The notes below the pieces were generated by a model, which worked only from the letters and a program-made list of their open reading frames with translations, made no database searches and had not been told where the DNA came from. This document shows positions 55,395 to 63,560 of a stretch of 64,000 bases of DNA, in pieces. The first letter of the stretch is position 1, and each line of letters opens with the position of its first letter. The position numbers were made by a program, and so were the translations under genes. Source of the DNA: HGM13006 sp900757695 (lineage in GTDB: Bacteria; Bacillota; Clostridia; Oscillospirales; Oscillospiraceae); NCBI GenBank assembly GCA_959607825.1, contig CAUHNW010000001.1, forward strand, positions 201,696 to 265,695, written 5' to 3'.

Positions 55395-56324
55395 ATGGAA
55401 CTGCGTCAATTACGTTACTTTTGCGAGGCTGCAAAATGTGAGCATTTCTCCAGTGCGGCAGATGCCCTGTTTGTATCTCAGCCAGCGCTGAGCCGCACTA
55501 TAAAGAATCTGGAAGAGGAACTGAACGTCCCCTTGTTTGAACCGAAGGGACGCGGTGTGCAGCTGACACCCTATGGGAAATATTTCTACGAGGTCGCGCA
55601 GCAGGCCCTGGAAAGTCTGGACGATGCCAGCAGGAAACTGCTGCGTTTGAGCACTTCCTCATCGATTACCATCTCCATTATCAATGAGATTCCGGAGCTG
55701 TTCTCACATCTGCTGCGCGCTTTTTTCAAAGACCACCCGGATATTCCTGTGCTGGAATCGCCTATGCGCGATGGTGCGCTGAATTTCTTCGAATCCTCCC
55801 CGGGGGCATTTTTACTGTCCTACCATCCCTACAACAGCAGAACCATCCATAGTAAACAGTTGATGCAGGATGCGTTTGTCCTGTTGACCCCGCCGGATCA
55901 CCTCCTTGCTGGACGTTCCTCGGTGGAGCTGGACCAACTGCATTCGTTTCCGCATGTAGGCCACTCCACGATCAAGCTGCCCCGCCTGATTGAAAAGAAG
56001 CTCGCGCACCCCAAATATCTGGTCAGCGACCTCCTTTCCGTAGCACGGCTGGTCTCCCAGGGCTACGGTGTTTCTGTGATTCCCGCCAGCAGTTGGTTTT
56101 TGCTGCAGCCAGACCTGGATACCTTTTTTCCGGCAGAGACCAGGCCCAAAAGCATTCCCATTGTTTGCCCCGGCCAAACTGCCACCATTTATATCTCTTA
56201 CCCTATGAAACCGGAATACCTGCCCCACGAGCAGATATTTCTTTCTTTCTGCGATGATTTTTTTTCCAATCTCCAAAAGCAGTTGGAGATTTTTAAGCAA
56301 ACCAAGTTTATTCAGCCATTCTGA
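55395..56324 (+). CDS. LysR-family regulator
   Basis: 309 aa from ATG 55395 (GGAGG at 7 bases); the open frame extends 17 codons upstream without a site. N-terminal winged HTH (MELRQLRYFCEAAKCEHFSS, AADALFVSQPALSRTIKNLE), then a LysR substrate-binding domain. Divergent from SBP7; the only LysR protein in the cargo, so this unit may respond to a different ligand. The end is slightly extended compared with typical LysR proteins. Confidence 0.93.
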   Translation: MELRQLRYFCEAAKCEHFSSAADALFVSQPALSRTIKNLEEELNVPLFEPKGRGVQLTPYGKYFYEVAQQALESLDDASRKLLRLSTSSSITISIINEIPELFSHLLRAFFKDHPDIPVLESPMRDGALNFFESSPGAFLLSYHPYNSRTIHSKQLMQDAFVLLTPPDHLLAGRSSVELDQLHSFPHVGHSTIKLPRLIEKKLAHPKYLVSDLLSVARLVSQGYGVSVIPASSWFLLQPDLDTFFPAETRPKSIPIVCPGQTATIYISYPMKPEYLPHEQIFLSFCDDFFSNLQKQLEIFKQTKFIQPF

Positions 56325-56457
56325 GGTATGGCATACTGTATATATAATACAAATGATTCTCTACCGTGTAGTAGGCCACGTTATTGAACCTACTCCCCCA
56401 CCCGAAGGCGGCGCCCTCAAATGCATTGCATCAGGAAAGCCTTTCTCAAACAGATTT

Positions 56458-56490
56458 GGCCCCGAAACCGCAGGTAGCGGTTTCGGGGCC
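56458..56490. terminator. Hairpin between LysR and SBP8
   Basis: GGCCCCGAAACCGC (56458-56471) and GCGGTTTCGGGGCC (56477-56490) form a perfect 14-bp stem between convergent genes. Confidence 0.75.
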
Positions 56491-56512
56491 TTGTATGGGT
56501 ATGGAAAGGATG

Positions 56513-58237
56513 CTATTTGGCGTAGGCGTCATAAGCCGCCTGTTCGAGCTGGATGCACTCAGCAATCCCCATCTGTTCCAGACTGGCCAGATAGGTGTCC
56601 CACTCGGTTTCAATGTCCATATCACCCATGATGAACTTGGGGATGCAGGTGTCAGCATAGGTGGTAATATCTGCGGCCAGAGAAGCCAGGGTCTCATTGG
56701 AGGCAGCGTCCAGGGTCACACCGTCGGAAATGATGTAGGCACCATCATTGGAAGCGGTCCAGACCTGGGCTGCATCGATTTGAAGCTGGGAGGAATAGTC
56801 TGTCAGGCGGCTGCGAAGGTAAACTCCTGCAAAGCTACCGTAGGGACAGTACATCCGCAGGAAGGAGGACACGTCCACACCATACTCGTTGTTCAGAACA
56901 AAGTCTTCCAGCACGACCTTGTCCCCTTCCAGATGGTATGCATCACCTTCTGGGCCGTAGTTGTACATCCGGATCCCATCTTCTGTATACCAGTAGTTCA
57001 TCCAGGATATTGCCAGAGGTACGTTATCGCAATTGGTGGAAACGCAGATATCCGAATCCGTGATAACGTACTCCACAGCCGTGCAGTGATTGGTGTCGCC
57101 GCTGACGGTAACCTCAGGAATGGGCAGAGAGACAAAATTTTGTTCCGCTGCGTTTGCCTCGTAGTCGTCAATGCCCTCCAGCATGGTGGCCCAGACGGCG
57201 ATCTCGCCGTTATAGATCATCTGGTTCTGGGCATTGCCGTGGGGATCATAGAAGGTGGTAGCAAAGTCCCGGTAAATCAGGCCCTCCTGATACCACTGCT
57301 TCATGGTTCTCAGGTACTCCCGGAAGTTGTCCTCATTCAGCGGGGTCTTGATCTGGCCGTCCACCACATAGAATGACATATCTCCGCCGCCCACGTTGTA
57401 CTTGCGAATGTCAAAACCGGACGCAAAGTCATTTGCGGTGCTGGTCATAAAGACCGGGGTCTCAGCACCGAACTGGCTCTTGGCCGCCAGCAGATACTCA
57501 TGGAGGCTGTCTATATCTGTGATTTCCATACCCAGCTGCTCAACCCAGTCGCCCCGGACGAGGCCACCATTCTTAATGCCAGGCGTATCGTAGGTTGTGA
57601 TAAACTTCAGCACCTGGCCCTCTACGGTATAGGCGCTCTCCCGCAGTTGCGGATCCGACTCCAGCATGGTGTAGTAGTCCGGAGCATTCTCCTCCAGATA
57701 GGGCGTCAGATCCACGATCACGCCCTCCTCATAGGCTGCTGAGACGCCGCCCACATAGCTGCTGTTTACATTAATAAGCAGGTCTGCGTAGTCACCAGCA
57801 GCTATATAGATGTTGTAATTGCTCATGTAGGACTCAAAGGATACCGCCTCAAAGTCGATATGAACATTGGTCAGTTCCTCCAGTTCGTTGAAGCAGTCAA
57901 AATCGCTCCACTCCATGGACACGCTGGACAGAGGCCCCATGAAATTGCAGGCGGTGCAGTAGAGAGACAGCGTCTCAGGCTCCTCACACAGCGGATAAGT
58001 GATCTCCGGCAGCAGTTCAGGCTCAGGCTCCAGAACACTCCCCGACTCCTCCGCGGAGACCGGCTCCGGCGCAGGTGCTTCTTCAAGCGCAGGCTCCTCC
58101 GGCGGCGCTTCCACCGCAGAAACTGCGGATGGCTCTGAGACGGCAGAAGCGGCGTCGTTTTGAGAGCCGCATCCTCCAAGCAGCGTCAGCAGCATGCACA
58201 GGGCCAAAAGGATAGCTATTGGGTAACTTTTTTTCAT
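56513..58237 (-). CDS. Solute-binding lipoprotein SBP8
   Basis: 574 aa (AAGGAGG at 7 bases). Lipobox LLGGC, Cys23, Ala/Glu/Pro linker. AAGDYADLLINVNSSYVGGVSAAYEEG and WYQEGLIYRDF identify the fold; the tail is AYDAYAK. Monocistronic, with a type A operator, and the cargo gene nearest the conjugation module. Similar to SBP2, SBP4 and SBP7. Confidence 0.88.
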   Translation of the reverse strand: MKKSYPIAILLALCMLLTLLGGCGSQNDAASAVSEPSAVSAVEAPPEEPALEEAPAPEPVSAEESGSVLEPEPELLPEITYPLCEEPETLSLYCTACNFMGPLSSVSMEWSDFDCFNELEELTNVHIDFEAVSFESYMSNYNIYIAAGDYADLLINVNSSYVGGVSAAYEEGVIVDLTPYLEENAPDYYTMLESDPQLRESAYTVEGQVLKFITTYDTPGIKNGGLVRGDWVEQLGMEITDIDSLHEYLLAAKSQFGAETPVFMTSTANDFASGFDIRKYNVGGGDMSFYVVDGQIKTPLNEDNFREYLRTMKQWYQEGLIYRDFATTFYDPHGNAQNQMIYNGEIAVWATMLEGIDDYEANAAEQNFVSLPIPEVTVSGDTNHCTAVEYVITDSDICVSTNCDNVPLAISWMNYWYTEDGIRMYNYGPEGDAYHLEGDKVVLEDFVLNNEYGVDVSSFLRMYCPYGSFAGVYLRSRLTDYSSQLQIDAAQVWTASNDGAYIISDGVTLDAASNETLASLAADITTYADTCIPKFIMGDMDIETEWDTYLASLEQMGIAECIQLEQAAYDAYAK

Positions 58238-58287
58238 TTCAAGACCTCCTTGAATTGTAGATTATACAGGAACAACTGCATATTTTT

Positions 58288-58351
58288 ATCTTATCCACCG
58301 GAGTCCGCGGTGTGAAGGGCTGAAATTTGACCCGGGTGCTGATATTTGACC
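58288..58351. promoter_or_regulatory. Type A operator and -10 of SBP8
   Basis: ATTTGACC (58325-58332) and ATTTGACC (58344-58351) are perfect copies with a 19-bp period and GTG at 58336-58338. Minus-strand TAAGAT at 58288-58293 is 32 bases away, as at MaoC1, FldB and the LRR/beta-helix gene. A second candidate -10, TATAAT, is at 58261-58266. Confidence 0.7.
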
Positions 58352-58508
58352 CCTCCGGGGCATGTTCAAATTCGGGCACTGAAGTCAATTCTTTGCCCTT
58401 GCGGGAAGCGACGCCTATTCAAGTCTCAGCGTACTGCTCCTGATCGGTTAGGAGATCACCCATTAGTTTAGCGACCAACCTCCTACACAGCCATAAGTTC
58501 TTTTCCTA

Positions 58509-60539
58509 TTACCCGTAATTAGGTGTTCCATACCCCTCAATTCCGCTATAATTGATCGAATAGCGGAGTTGTTGCACAGCATTATTCGCATTGCCCTCCA
58601 CAGTGTAAACATAGTATCCGTCGCAGGATTCCACGATCCCCACATGGTCAGAAACACCGTTGTTGTTCCAGTCAAAGAAAATGATGTCTCCCGGGCTGGG
58701 GCAGTATCCTCTTGTCTGCCACTGACCCCGGCTCTTGAACCACGCGATCCCCGCGTCACAATAGGAGAACTTGGTGAAAGTCCCGGCTTCAATATAACCG
58801 CATTGGTCGGCGCACCAGCTCACAAAGCAGGCGCACCACTCCACCCGGCTGCCAAAGCCATACCAGCTCCAGTAGGGCTGACCGCCTACGTTGCCCACCT
58901 GGCTCAGTGCCACTTCCACAATGTCATCACTGCCGCCGGGAACCCCAAACCACAGATTTGCATATTCCTCTGAGAGCAGCTCGCTTAGCAGATTGAGCTG
59001 CTCTTGGTCGAAGCCGTATTCCTCAGCCATTTGCAGGGCATTTTTGCTGAAAATCGTAATAACCAGCCGGGTGCGTTCTACGGTCTGGACTTCTTCTGTG
59101 CCACCATCCTCGTCGGTGCTGTCCTCGGCAGGCACTTCGACCGTCACCTCCTCGGTGTAGGTCTCCGTGGTGTAGTCAATCTGGTTCATGTCCCAGAAGA
59201 TCTGCCGAAGCAACTCCAGATGTTCTTCGTCCATAGCCACCACTTCCTGCGGGTTCTCCCTGTCCGTGGTGACCTTGACCGCATAGATGGCCAGCACCTC
59301 CCTCCAAGGGGACTGCTGGCCATCTTGCCGTATATCGTCATGGGCTACTGAGTTTTCGATTTCCGTGATTCGGTCATTGAATTCGGTGTTGAGGATGCCC
59401 ATGGCCTGCTGGAGCGTCATTTCACCATCTGTTCCGCCGCTGAAAAAGATGCCGAAGGGAGACACCAGAAGGATGCCCACCAGCATCACCACAACCACCA
59501 CCAGAAGCGCAATGGCTCCCCCGGCTCCCAGCGCAGACACCAGAGACTTGCCCGCAGCGATGATAGCCCGGAGTGCTTTCTGGGACAGCTTCTTTGCGGC
59601 CTTCCTTCCAGATTCCGCGGTCTGCTTGCCGGCCTTGGCTGCCGCTTGGGCTGCTTGAGAAGACTTCGCAGCCTGAACTGTGCGCTGGCTGGTTTCTGCC
59701 GTCCGAAGTGTTTTATCCGCCTCCTTGACCGCAGGCCTGCGTTGTTTCACCGGCTGAATGCTCCGGGCAGAATTTGTATTTGTTTGCTTGTTATCAACCC
59801 GGGCGGCAGGGACAGTCCTCGTTTGGGCAGACTTGGATTTCACGGTTTTCTGCCGCTCCTTGAAGGGTGCTTGCGCTGCTTCCGCCAAGGCAGAGCGGTG
59901 CTGTGTGCCTGTTGGTATGCCTTTTTCAATGGGCTTTTCCGAGAAACGCTCCCTGTGCGCTTTTGCGCGAGGGAGCGAAGTATTCTCAGTAGGTGTCGTA
60001 GACGAGTGGTGGCGGTTCTCGGAAATGACCGTCTGTTTCTGAACCTGCTTTTTTCTTGCCGCCTGCCGTCCCTGCTGGACGGAATGTTCGTAGGAGCCTT
60101 GGATCGGATTCTCCACCCCCGGAACGTACAACTCCGGGGAGGGCGCTACTGCCGGGGAGTCTCCGGCAGTTGGCGGCTGCGTTGGAACTGCCTGTGATGC
60201 GGGAGCAGGCTGTTCTATTGTTGGGGAAACCCGGTTGGAAGATGACACAGTTGCTACCGGTTCCCGTTCTTGAACAACTTCTCGGGTCTTGGGGGCATTG
60301 TATCTGTCAGAGGCGGAAGGCTTGGCGCTGTGCCTGACCGTAGGAATCACTTGAGTAAGATTTGGCACACTCTCCTGCTGTTCTTTCTCGTTTTCTCCGC
60401 CCCGGGCTGCATCCTGAATCTGTTCCTTGGTCCACGCTGTCGCCCGGATGGTCTGCTGTTTCATAAGCTCCCGGGGGACAGATTTGGGTTTCTCCTTAAT
60501 GACTTCCTTCAGCGGTTGCTTTTCCTTGATGTCCGGAAT
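58509..60539 (-). CDS. Conjugation cell-wall hydrolase (CHAP domain, CD1108-type)
   Basis: 676 aa if started at the ATT codon at 60539, which has GGGAGG at normal distance and gives PDIKEKQPLKEVIKEKPKSV, the usual opening of this family. The nearest ATG (60464) lacks a site. A long charged, Gln/Lys-rich region is followed by one TM helix (about 325-350, GAIALLVVVVVMLVGILL). The C-terminal CHAP amidase/peptidase domain has Cys in VEWCACFVSWCAD and His in SDHVGIVES. It opens peptidoglycan for the mating channel. Fourteen bases after VirB4. Confidence 0.88.
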   Translation of the reverse strand: MPDIKEKQPLKEVIKEKPKSVPRELMKQQTIRATAWTKEQIQDAARGGENEKEQQESVPNLTQVIPTVRHSAKPSASDRYNAPKTREVVQEREPVATVSSSNRVSPTIEQPAPASQAVPTQPPTAGDSPAVAPSPELYVPGVENPIQGSYEHSVQQGRQAARKKQVQKQTVISENRHHSSTTPTENTSLPRAKAHRERFSEKPIEKGIPTGTQHRSALAEAAQAPFKERQKTVKSKSAQTRTVPAARVDNKQTNTNSARSIQPVKQRRPAVKEADKTLRTAETSQRTVQAAKSSQAAQAAAKAGKQTAESGRKAAKKLSQKALRAIIAAGKSLVSALGAGGAIALLVVVVVMLVGILLVSPFGIFFSGGTDGEMTLQQAMGILNTEFNDRITEIENSVAHDDIRQDGQQSPWREVLAIYAVKVTTDRENPQEVVAMDEEHLELLRQIFWDMNQIDYTTETYTEEVTVEVPAEDSTDEDGGTEEVQTVERTRLVITIFSKNALQMAEEYGFDQEQLNLLSELLSEEYANLWFGVPGGSDDIVEVALSQVGNVGGQPYWSWYGFGSRVEWCACFVSWCADQCGYIEAGTFTKFSYCDAGIAWFKSRGQWQTRGYCPSPGDIIFFDWNNNGVSDHVGIVESCDGYYVYTVEGNANNAVQQLRYSINYSGIEGYGTPNYG

Positions 60540-60553
60540 GGCACGTCACCTCC

Positions 60554-62890
60554 CTAGTTTTCCAACTCCGACGGCTTTGTCGTGAGCAGTCTATAGAGCT
60601 TGGTGTCCCGGGGAAAACGGTCCTCGAAAGGCACGATGGCACTGCCGCACTTGATGAGTCCAGTGCCAGCCTCCACATTGGTGATGTGGCTGAGCTGCTG
60701 GTCCGAGATGCTCAGAAGTTTCGCCAGTTCCAGCCGATCCGTGGGGGCCTGGTTCAGCATGATGAGGAATTCGCTGTTGGCCAGCATGGTCCGGGCTGTG
60801 TGGGACTGGAGCAGATCCTCAACATTCTGGGTACAGCCCGTGACACAGGCACCGTATTTCCGTACCCGCTTCCAGAGGGTGAACAGGAAGTTGGCAGAAT
60901 ACTCGTGCTGGAACAGCAGGTAGATCTCGTCGATGAACACCCAGGTGCGCTTGCCCAGCTTGCGGTTCCGAATGATGCGGTTGAAAATACTGTCGAGGAC
61001 TACCAGCATCCCAATGGGAAGGAGCTGCTTGCCCAGGTCCCGGATGTCGTAGCAGATCAGCCGGGAGCCGGTATCCACATTGGTGGGTTTGGCGAAGGTG
61101 TTCAGGCTGCCCTCCGTGAACAGCTCGATGGCCAGTGCCACATCGTGGGCCTCCTCCTCGGGCTGTTTCAGCAGCTCCGCATGGAAATCCTGAAGGGTCG
61201 GAGCCTCTCCGGCACAGTTGCCCTGAAGATAATAGCGGTAGACCGATGCGGTACAGCGGTCGATGAGAGACTTCTCCCGGGCGGTCAGCTTACCGCTGCC
61301 CACTAGCTGTTCGCATAAGGACAGGATGAACTCGGATTTCAGGACGATGGGGTTTTCGCCGTCGCCGTAGCCCTCGGTCATATCCATAGCGTTGATGTGG
61401 TTGGGGCTGGTGGCGGAGATGCCGATGACCTGGCCGCCCATGCCCTGGAACAGCGCACGGTACTCCGATTCTGGATCAATACAGATCACATCGTCATTGG
61501 TGGAGAGCATCAGGTTCACCATCTCCCGCTTGGCAGAGAATGACTTGCCAGAGCCAGACACGCCCAGAATGAAGCCGTTGGCGTTCAGCAGCTCCTTCCG
61601 GTCTGCCAGAATCAGATTACGGCTGATGGAGTTCTGCCCATAGTAGATGCCATGCTTGTCCCGGATCTCCTGGGCCTTGAAAGGCATCAGCACCGCCAGG
61701 GCCTCGGTGGTCAGGGTGCGCAGGGCGTCAATGCGGCGAAGGCCCAGAGGAAGGGCCGTGATGAGGCCGTCGGCCTGCTGGTAGTGCAGGGGTGCCAGCT
61801 GGCACAGGTGCTTTCGGGCGATAGAACGCAGAGCTTCGGTGTCGCTGTCCAGCTGCTTCTTGCTGTCCGCCAGATGCACCAGCGTCACCACCGCAAACAG
61901 CATCCGCTGATCCCGGGTGGTCAGGTCGTCCAGCATCTCCCGGGTCTCCTTCCGCTGCTGCTCCAGGTCATAGGGCACGATGGCGGAATAGTTGTTGTTG
62001 GCGTTCTGCCGCCGCTGCCAGTTGGTCACGTTTGTCTCCACCCCCAACAGGCGAGACTGCATCTCCCGGACGGCCTCGTCTGTGGGCACCGGGATGATGT
62101 CGATGGACAGCATCAGGTTGCAGGGCAGGTCTGTCAGATCCCGGATGAGGGTGTCCTTGATGTAGCTGGCGTACTCTTTGAGGTACAGCACCCTGCCATA
62201 CTTCTGTCCCAGCCGGAAGTGGTCCTTTTTGAAGGACATGGAGTCCGGGCAGATGGCGTCCTTGAAGCTGCGGCCAGAGCGCATGGCGGTTTTCATGTCG
62301 AAGCGGAACTCCGCCTCCTCGCCGGGACGGTAGAAGTCGTGGAGGACCCGGAGCCGGGCCGCCGCATCCAGGCTCTCGCTCTTGGAGTCCAGCTTGGACA
62401 GCCGGGAGGACAGCTCCCCGGATGCGCGGCTGAAAAAGGTTCGGGCCTCCTCCACGTTCCGCTTGTGGGCGGAAATGGTCAGGTAGCGCTCCTGCTCGAT
62501 GCTGCCGGTAGCCCCGGTGATCTTACCCAGGAGCATCTCGTTGTACTCCTGCCGGAAGCCATCCAGCCGGTCCCCCTGCATGGGCAGCAGGATGGTGTCC
62601 GCAAAGTCCTGCCGGTTGATACGTCGGTTGTGGATGGTCAGTTTCGTAGTGGCTCCAGTATCCAGGGCGTTCAGCAGTTCGGAGTAGCCAAGGAACATCT
62701 GGGTCTTGTCCTCCTTGCTGGCGATGGCATAGTTGATGTCACTGAACCGGATGGTCTTGGAGAACTTGGTGCCGAACTGAAAAACGCCATCCCCCCATAT
62801 GCGCTGGATGGGGATGGCGTCCTGAACCGACTTGGGCACCTTCATTTTCATCTTGTCCTGCTTCAGTGTGTTTTGCAGGGTCTTAATCAA
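60554..62890 (-). CDS. virB4: VirB4-type conjugation ATPase
   Basis: 778 aa from a TTG at 62890 that overlaps the PrgI-like stop, with AAGGAGG 8-10 bases upstream. Walker A GVSGSGKS (about residue 445), Walker B TWVFIDEIYLLF (about 650) and the motif TGCTQNVEDLL are present. It powers the type IV secretion channel. A longer upstream frame exists but would overlap PrgI and has no ribosome binding site. Confidence 0.93.
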   Translation of the reverse strand: MIKTLQNTLKQDKMKMKVPKSVQDAIPIQRIWGDGVFQFGTKFSKTIRFSDINYAIASKEDKTQMFLGYSELLNALDTGATTKLTIHNRRINRQDFADTILLPMQGDRLDGFRQEYNEMLLGKITGATGSIEQERYLTISAHKRNVEEARTFFSRASGELSSRLSKLDSKSESLDAAARLRVLHDFYRPGEEAEFRFDMKTAMRSGRSFKDAICPDSMSFKKDHFRLGQKYGRVLYLKEYASYIKDTLIRDLTDLPCNLMLSIDIIPVPTDEAVREMQSRLLGVETNVTNWQRRQNANNNYSAIVPYDLEQQRKETREMLDDLTTRDQRMLFAVVTLVHLADSKKQLDSDTEALRSIARKHLCQLAPLHYQQADGLITALPLGLRRIDALRTLTTEALAVLMPFKAQEIRDKHGIYYGQNSISRNLILADRKELLNANGFILGVSGSGKSFSAKREMVNLMLSTNDDVICIDPESEYRALFQGMGGQVIGISATSPNHINAMDMTEGYGDGENPIVLKSEFILSLCEQLVGSGKLTAREKSLIDRCTASVYRYYLQGNCAGEAPTLQDFHAELLKQPEEEAHDVALAIELFTEGSLNTFAKPTNVDTGSRLICYDIRDLGKQLLPIGMLVVLDSIFNRIIRNRKLGKRTWVFIDEIYLLFQHEYSANFLFTLWKRVRKYGACVTGCTQNVEDLLQSHTARTMLANSEFLIMLNQAPTDRLELAKLLSISDQQLSHITNVEAGTGLIKCGSAIVPFEDRFPRDTKLYRLLTTKPSELEN

Positions 62891-63236
62891 TCCGCAGCAC
62901 CTCCTTGAGGGAAGAATCCGCCAGCAGTTTGGCGTAGAGATTCTCCGGTTTGTTTTGGAGCGCCCTGGGCCAGAGCAGCTCAGATGTGATGAAAGCAACA
63001 ACGAACTGCTCAAAGGTCATACCGTTGTAGCGGAAGAAGCCGCCCAGGGCAAAGGGAAAGGCAGCGACGATGCAGATCCATCCGATCTCGCCGCTGCCCA
63101 CAATATTGCGAAGTCCGAAATAGAGCAAAAGGGCCACGCCCACTGCCAGGGCGGAGAACACCAGCTGGCGGAAGGAGAGGCCGAACAGGATGGACTCCTG
63201 GTAGTCCCGGACTTCTTTGTTGATCTTAATTTCTAT
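62883..63236 (-). CDS. prgI: PrgI-like membrane protein
   Basis: 117 aa. The family normally begins MEIKINKEVRDY; here the codon before EIKINKEVRDY is ATA, at ideal distance from a GGAGG, so ATA appears to be the start. No ATG or TTG fits; a GTG overlaps the ribosome binding site itself. Two TM helices (about 24-75). Accessory component of the VirB4 complex. Overlaps the VirB4 start. Confidence 0.85.
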   Translation of the reverse strand: MEIKINKEVRDYQESILFGLSFRQLVFSALAVGVALLLYFGLRNIVGSGEIGWICIVAAFPFALGGFFRYNGMTFEQFVVAFITSELLWPRALQNKPENLYAKLLADSSLKEVLRID

Positions 63237-63330
63237 AAAAAGCACCTCCAGAAAAGAATCGGCAGACAGCACTTGCAAAAGCTGCCTGCCAGAGTTAAGA
63301 TGCCACAAACGAATTAAGGAGGTTGTGGCA

Positions 63331-63558
63331 ATGTTGTATCTGTGTCTTGGAATCGCGGCTTTGTTTTTCACCGTCATAATCGCGCTGGTTTTTCGCCTGA
63401 GGCTGACCATCCCGCTGCTCTATGCCCTGCTGCTCCCAATTCTGTGTCCGGAGTGGTATGAGGCCCACGAAGCCTTGGGCAACGGGATCTTCTTCGGGCT
63501 GCTGGGATTGGTGGCACTGTCCTGGGTTTTTAGCTTGGTGCGGAAGATCCGGGAGTGA
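63331..63558 (+). CDS. Small two-helix membrane protein
   Basis: 75 aa on the strand opposite to the transfer genes, with AAGGAGG 8 bases upstream of ATG 63331. Two hydrophobic segments (LYLCLGIAALFFTVIIALVF and NGIFFGLLGLVALSWVFSLV) flank a short polar loop. Ends 2 bases before the TrbL-like stop on the other strand. No family is recognised. Confidence 0.7.
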   Translation: MLYLCLGIAALFFTVIIALVFRLRLTIPLLYALLLPILCPEWYEAHEALGNGIFFGLLGLVALSWVFSLVRKIRE

Positions 63559-63560
63559 TT

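Noticed and set aside
62891..63013. N-terminal extension of VirB4
   Set aside because: Overlaps the PrgI-like gene in another frame, Ser/Arg-rich, and the TTG at 62890 has a strong ribosome binding site.
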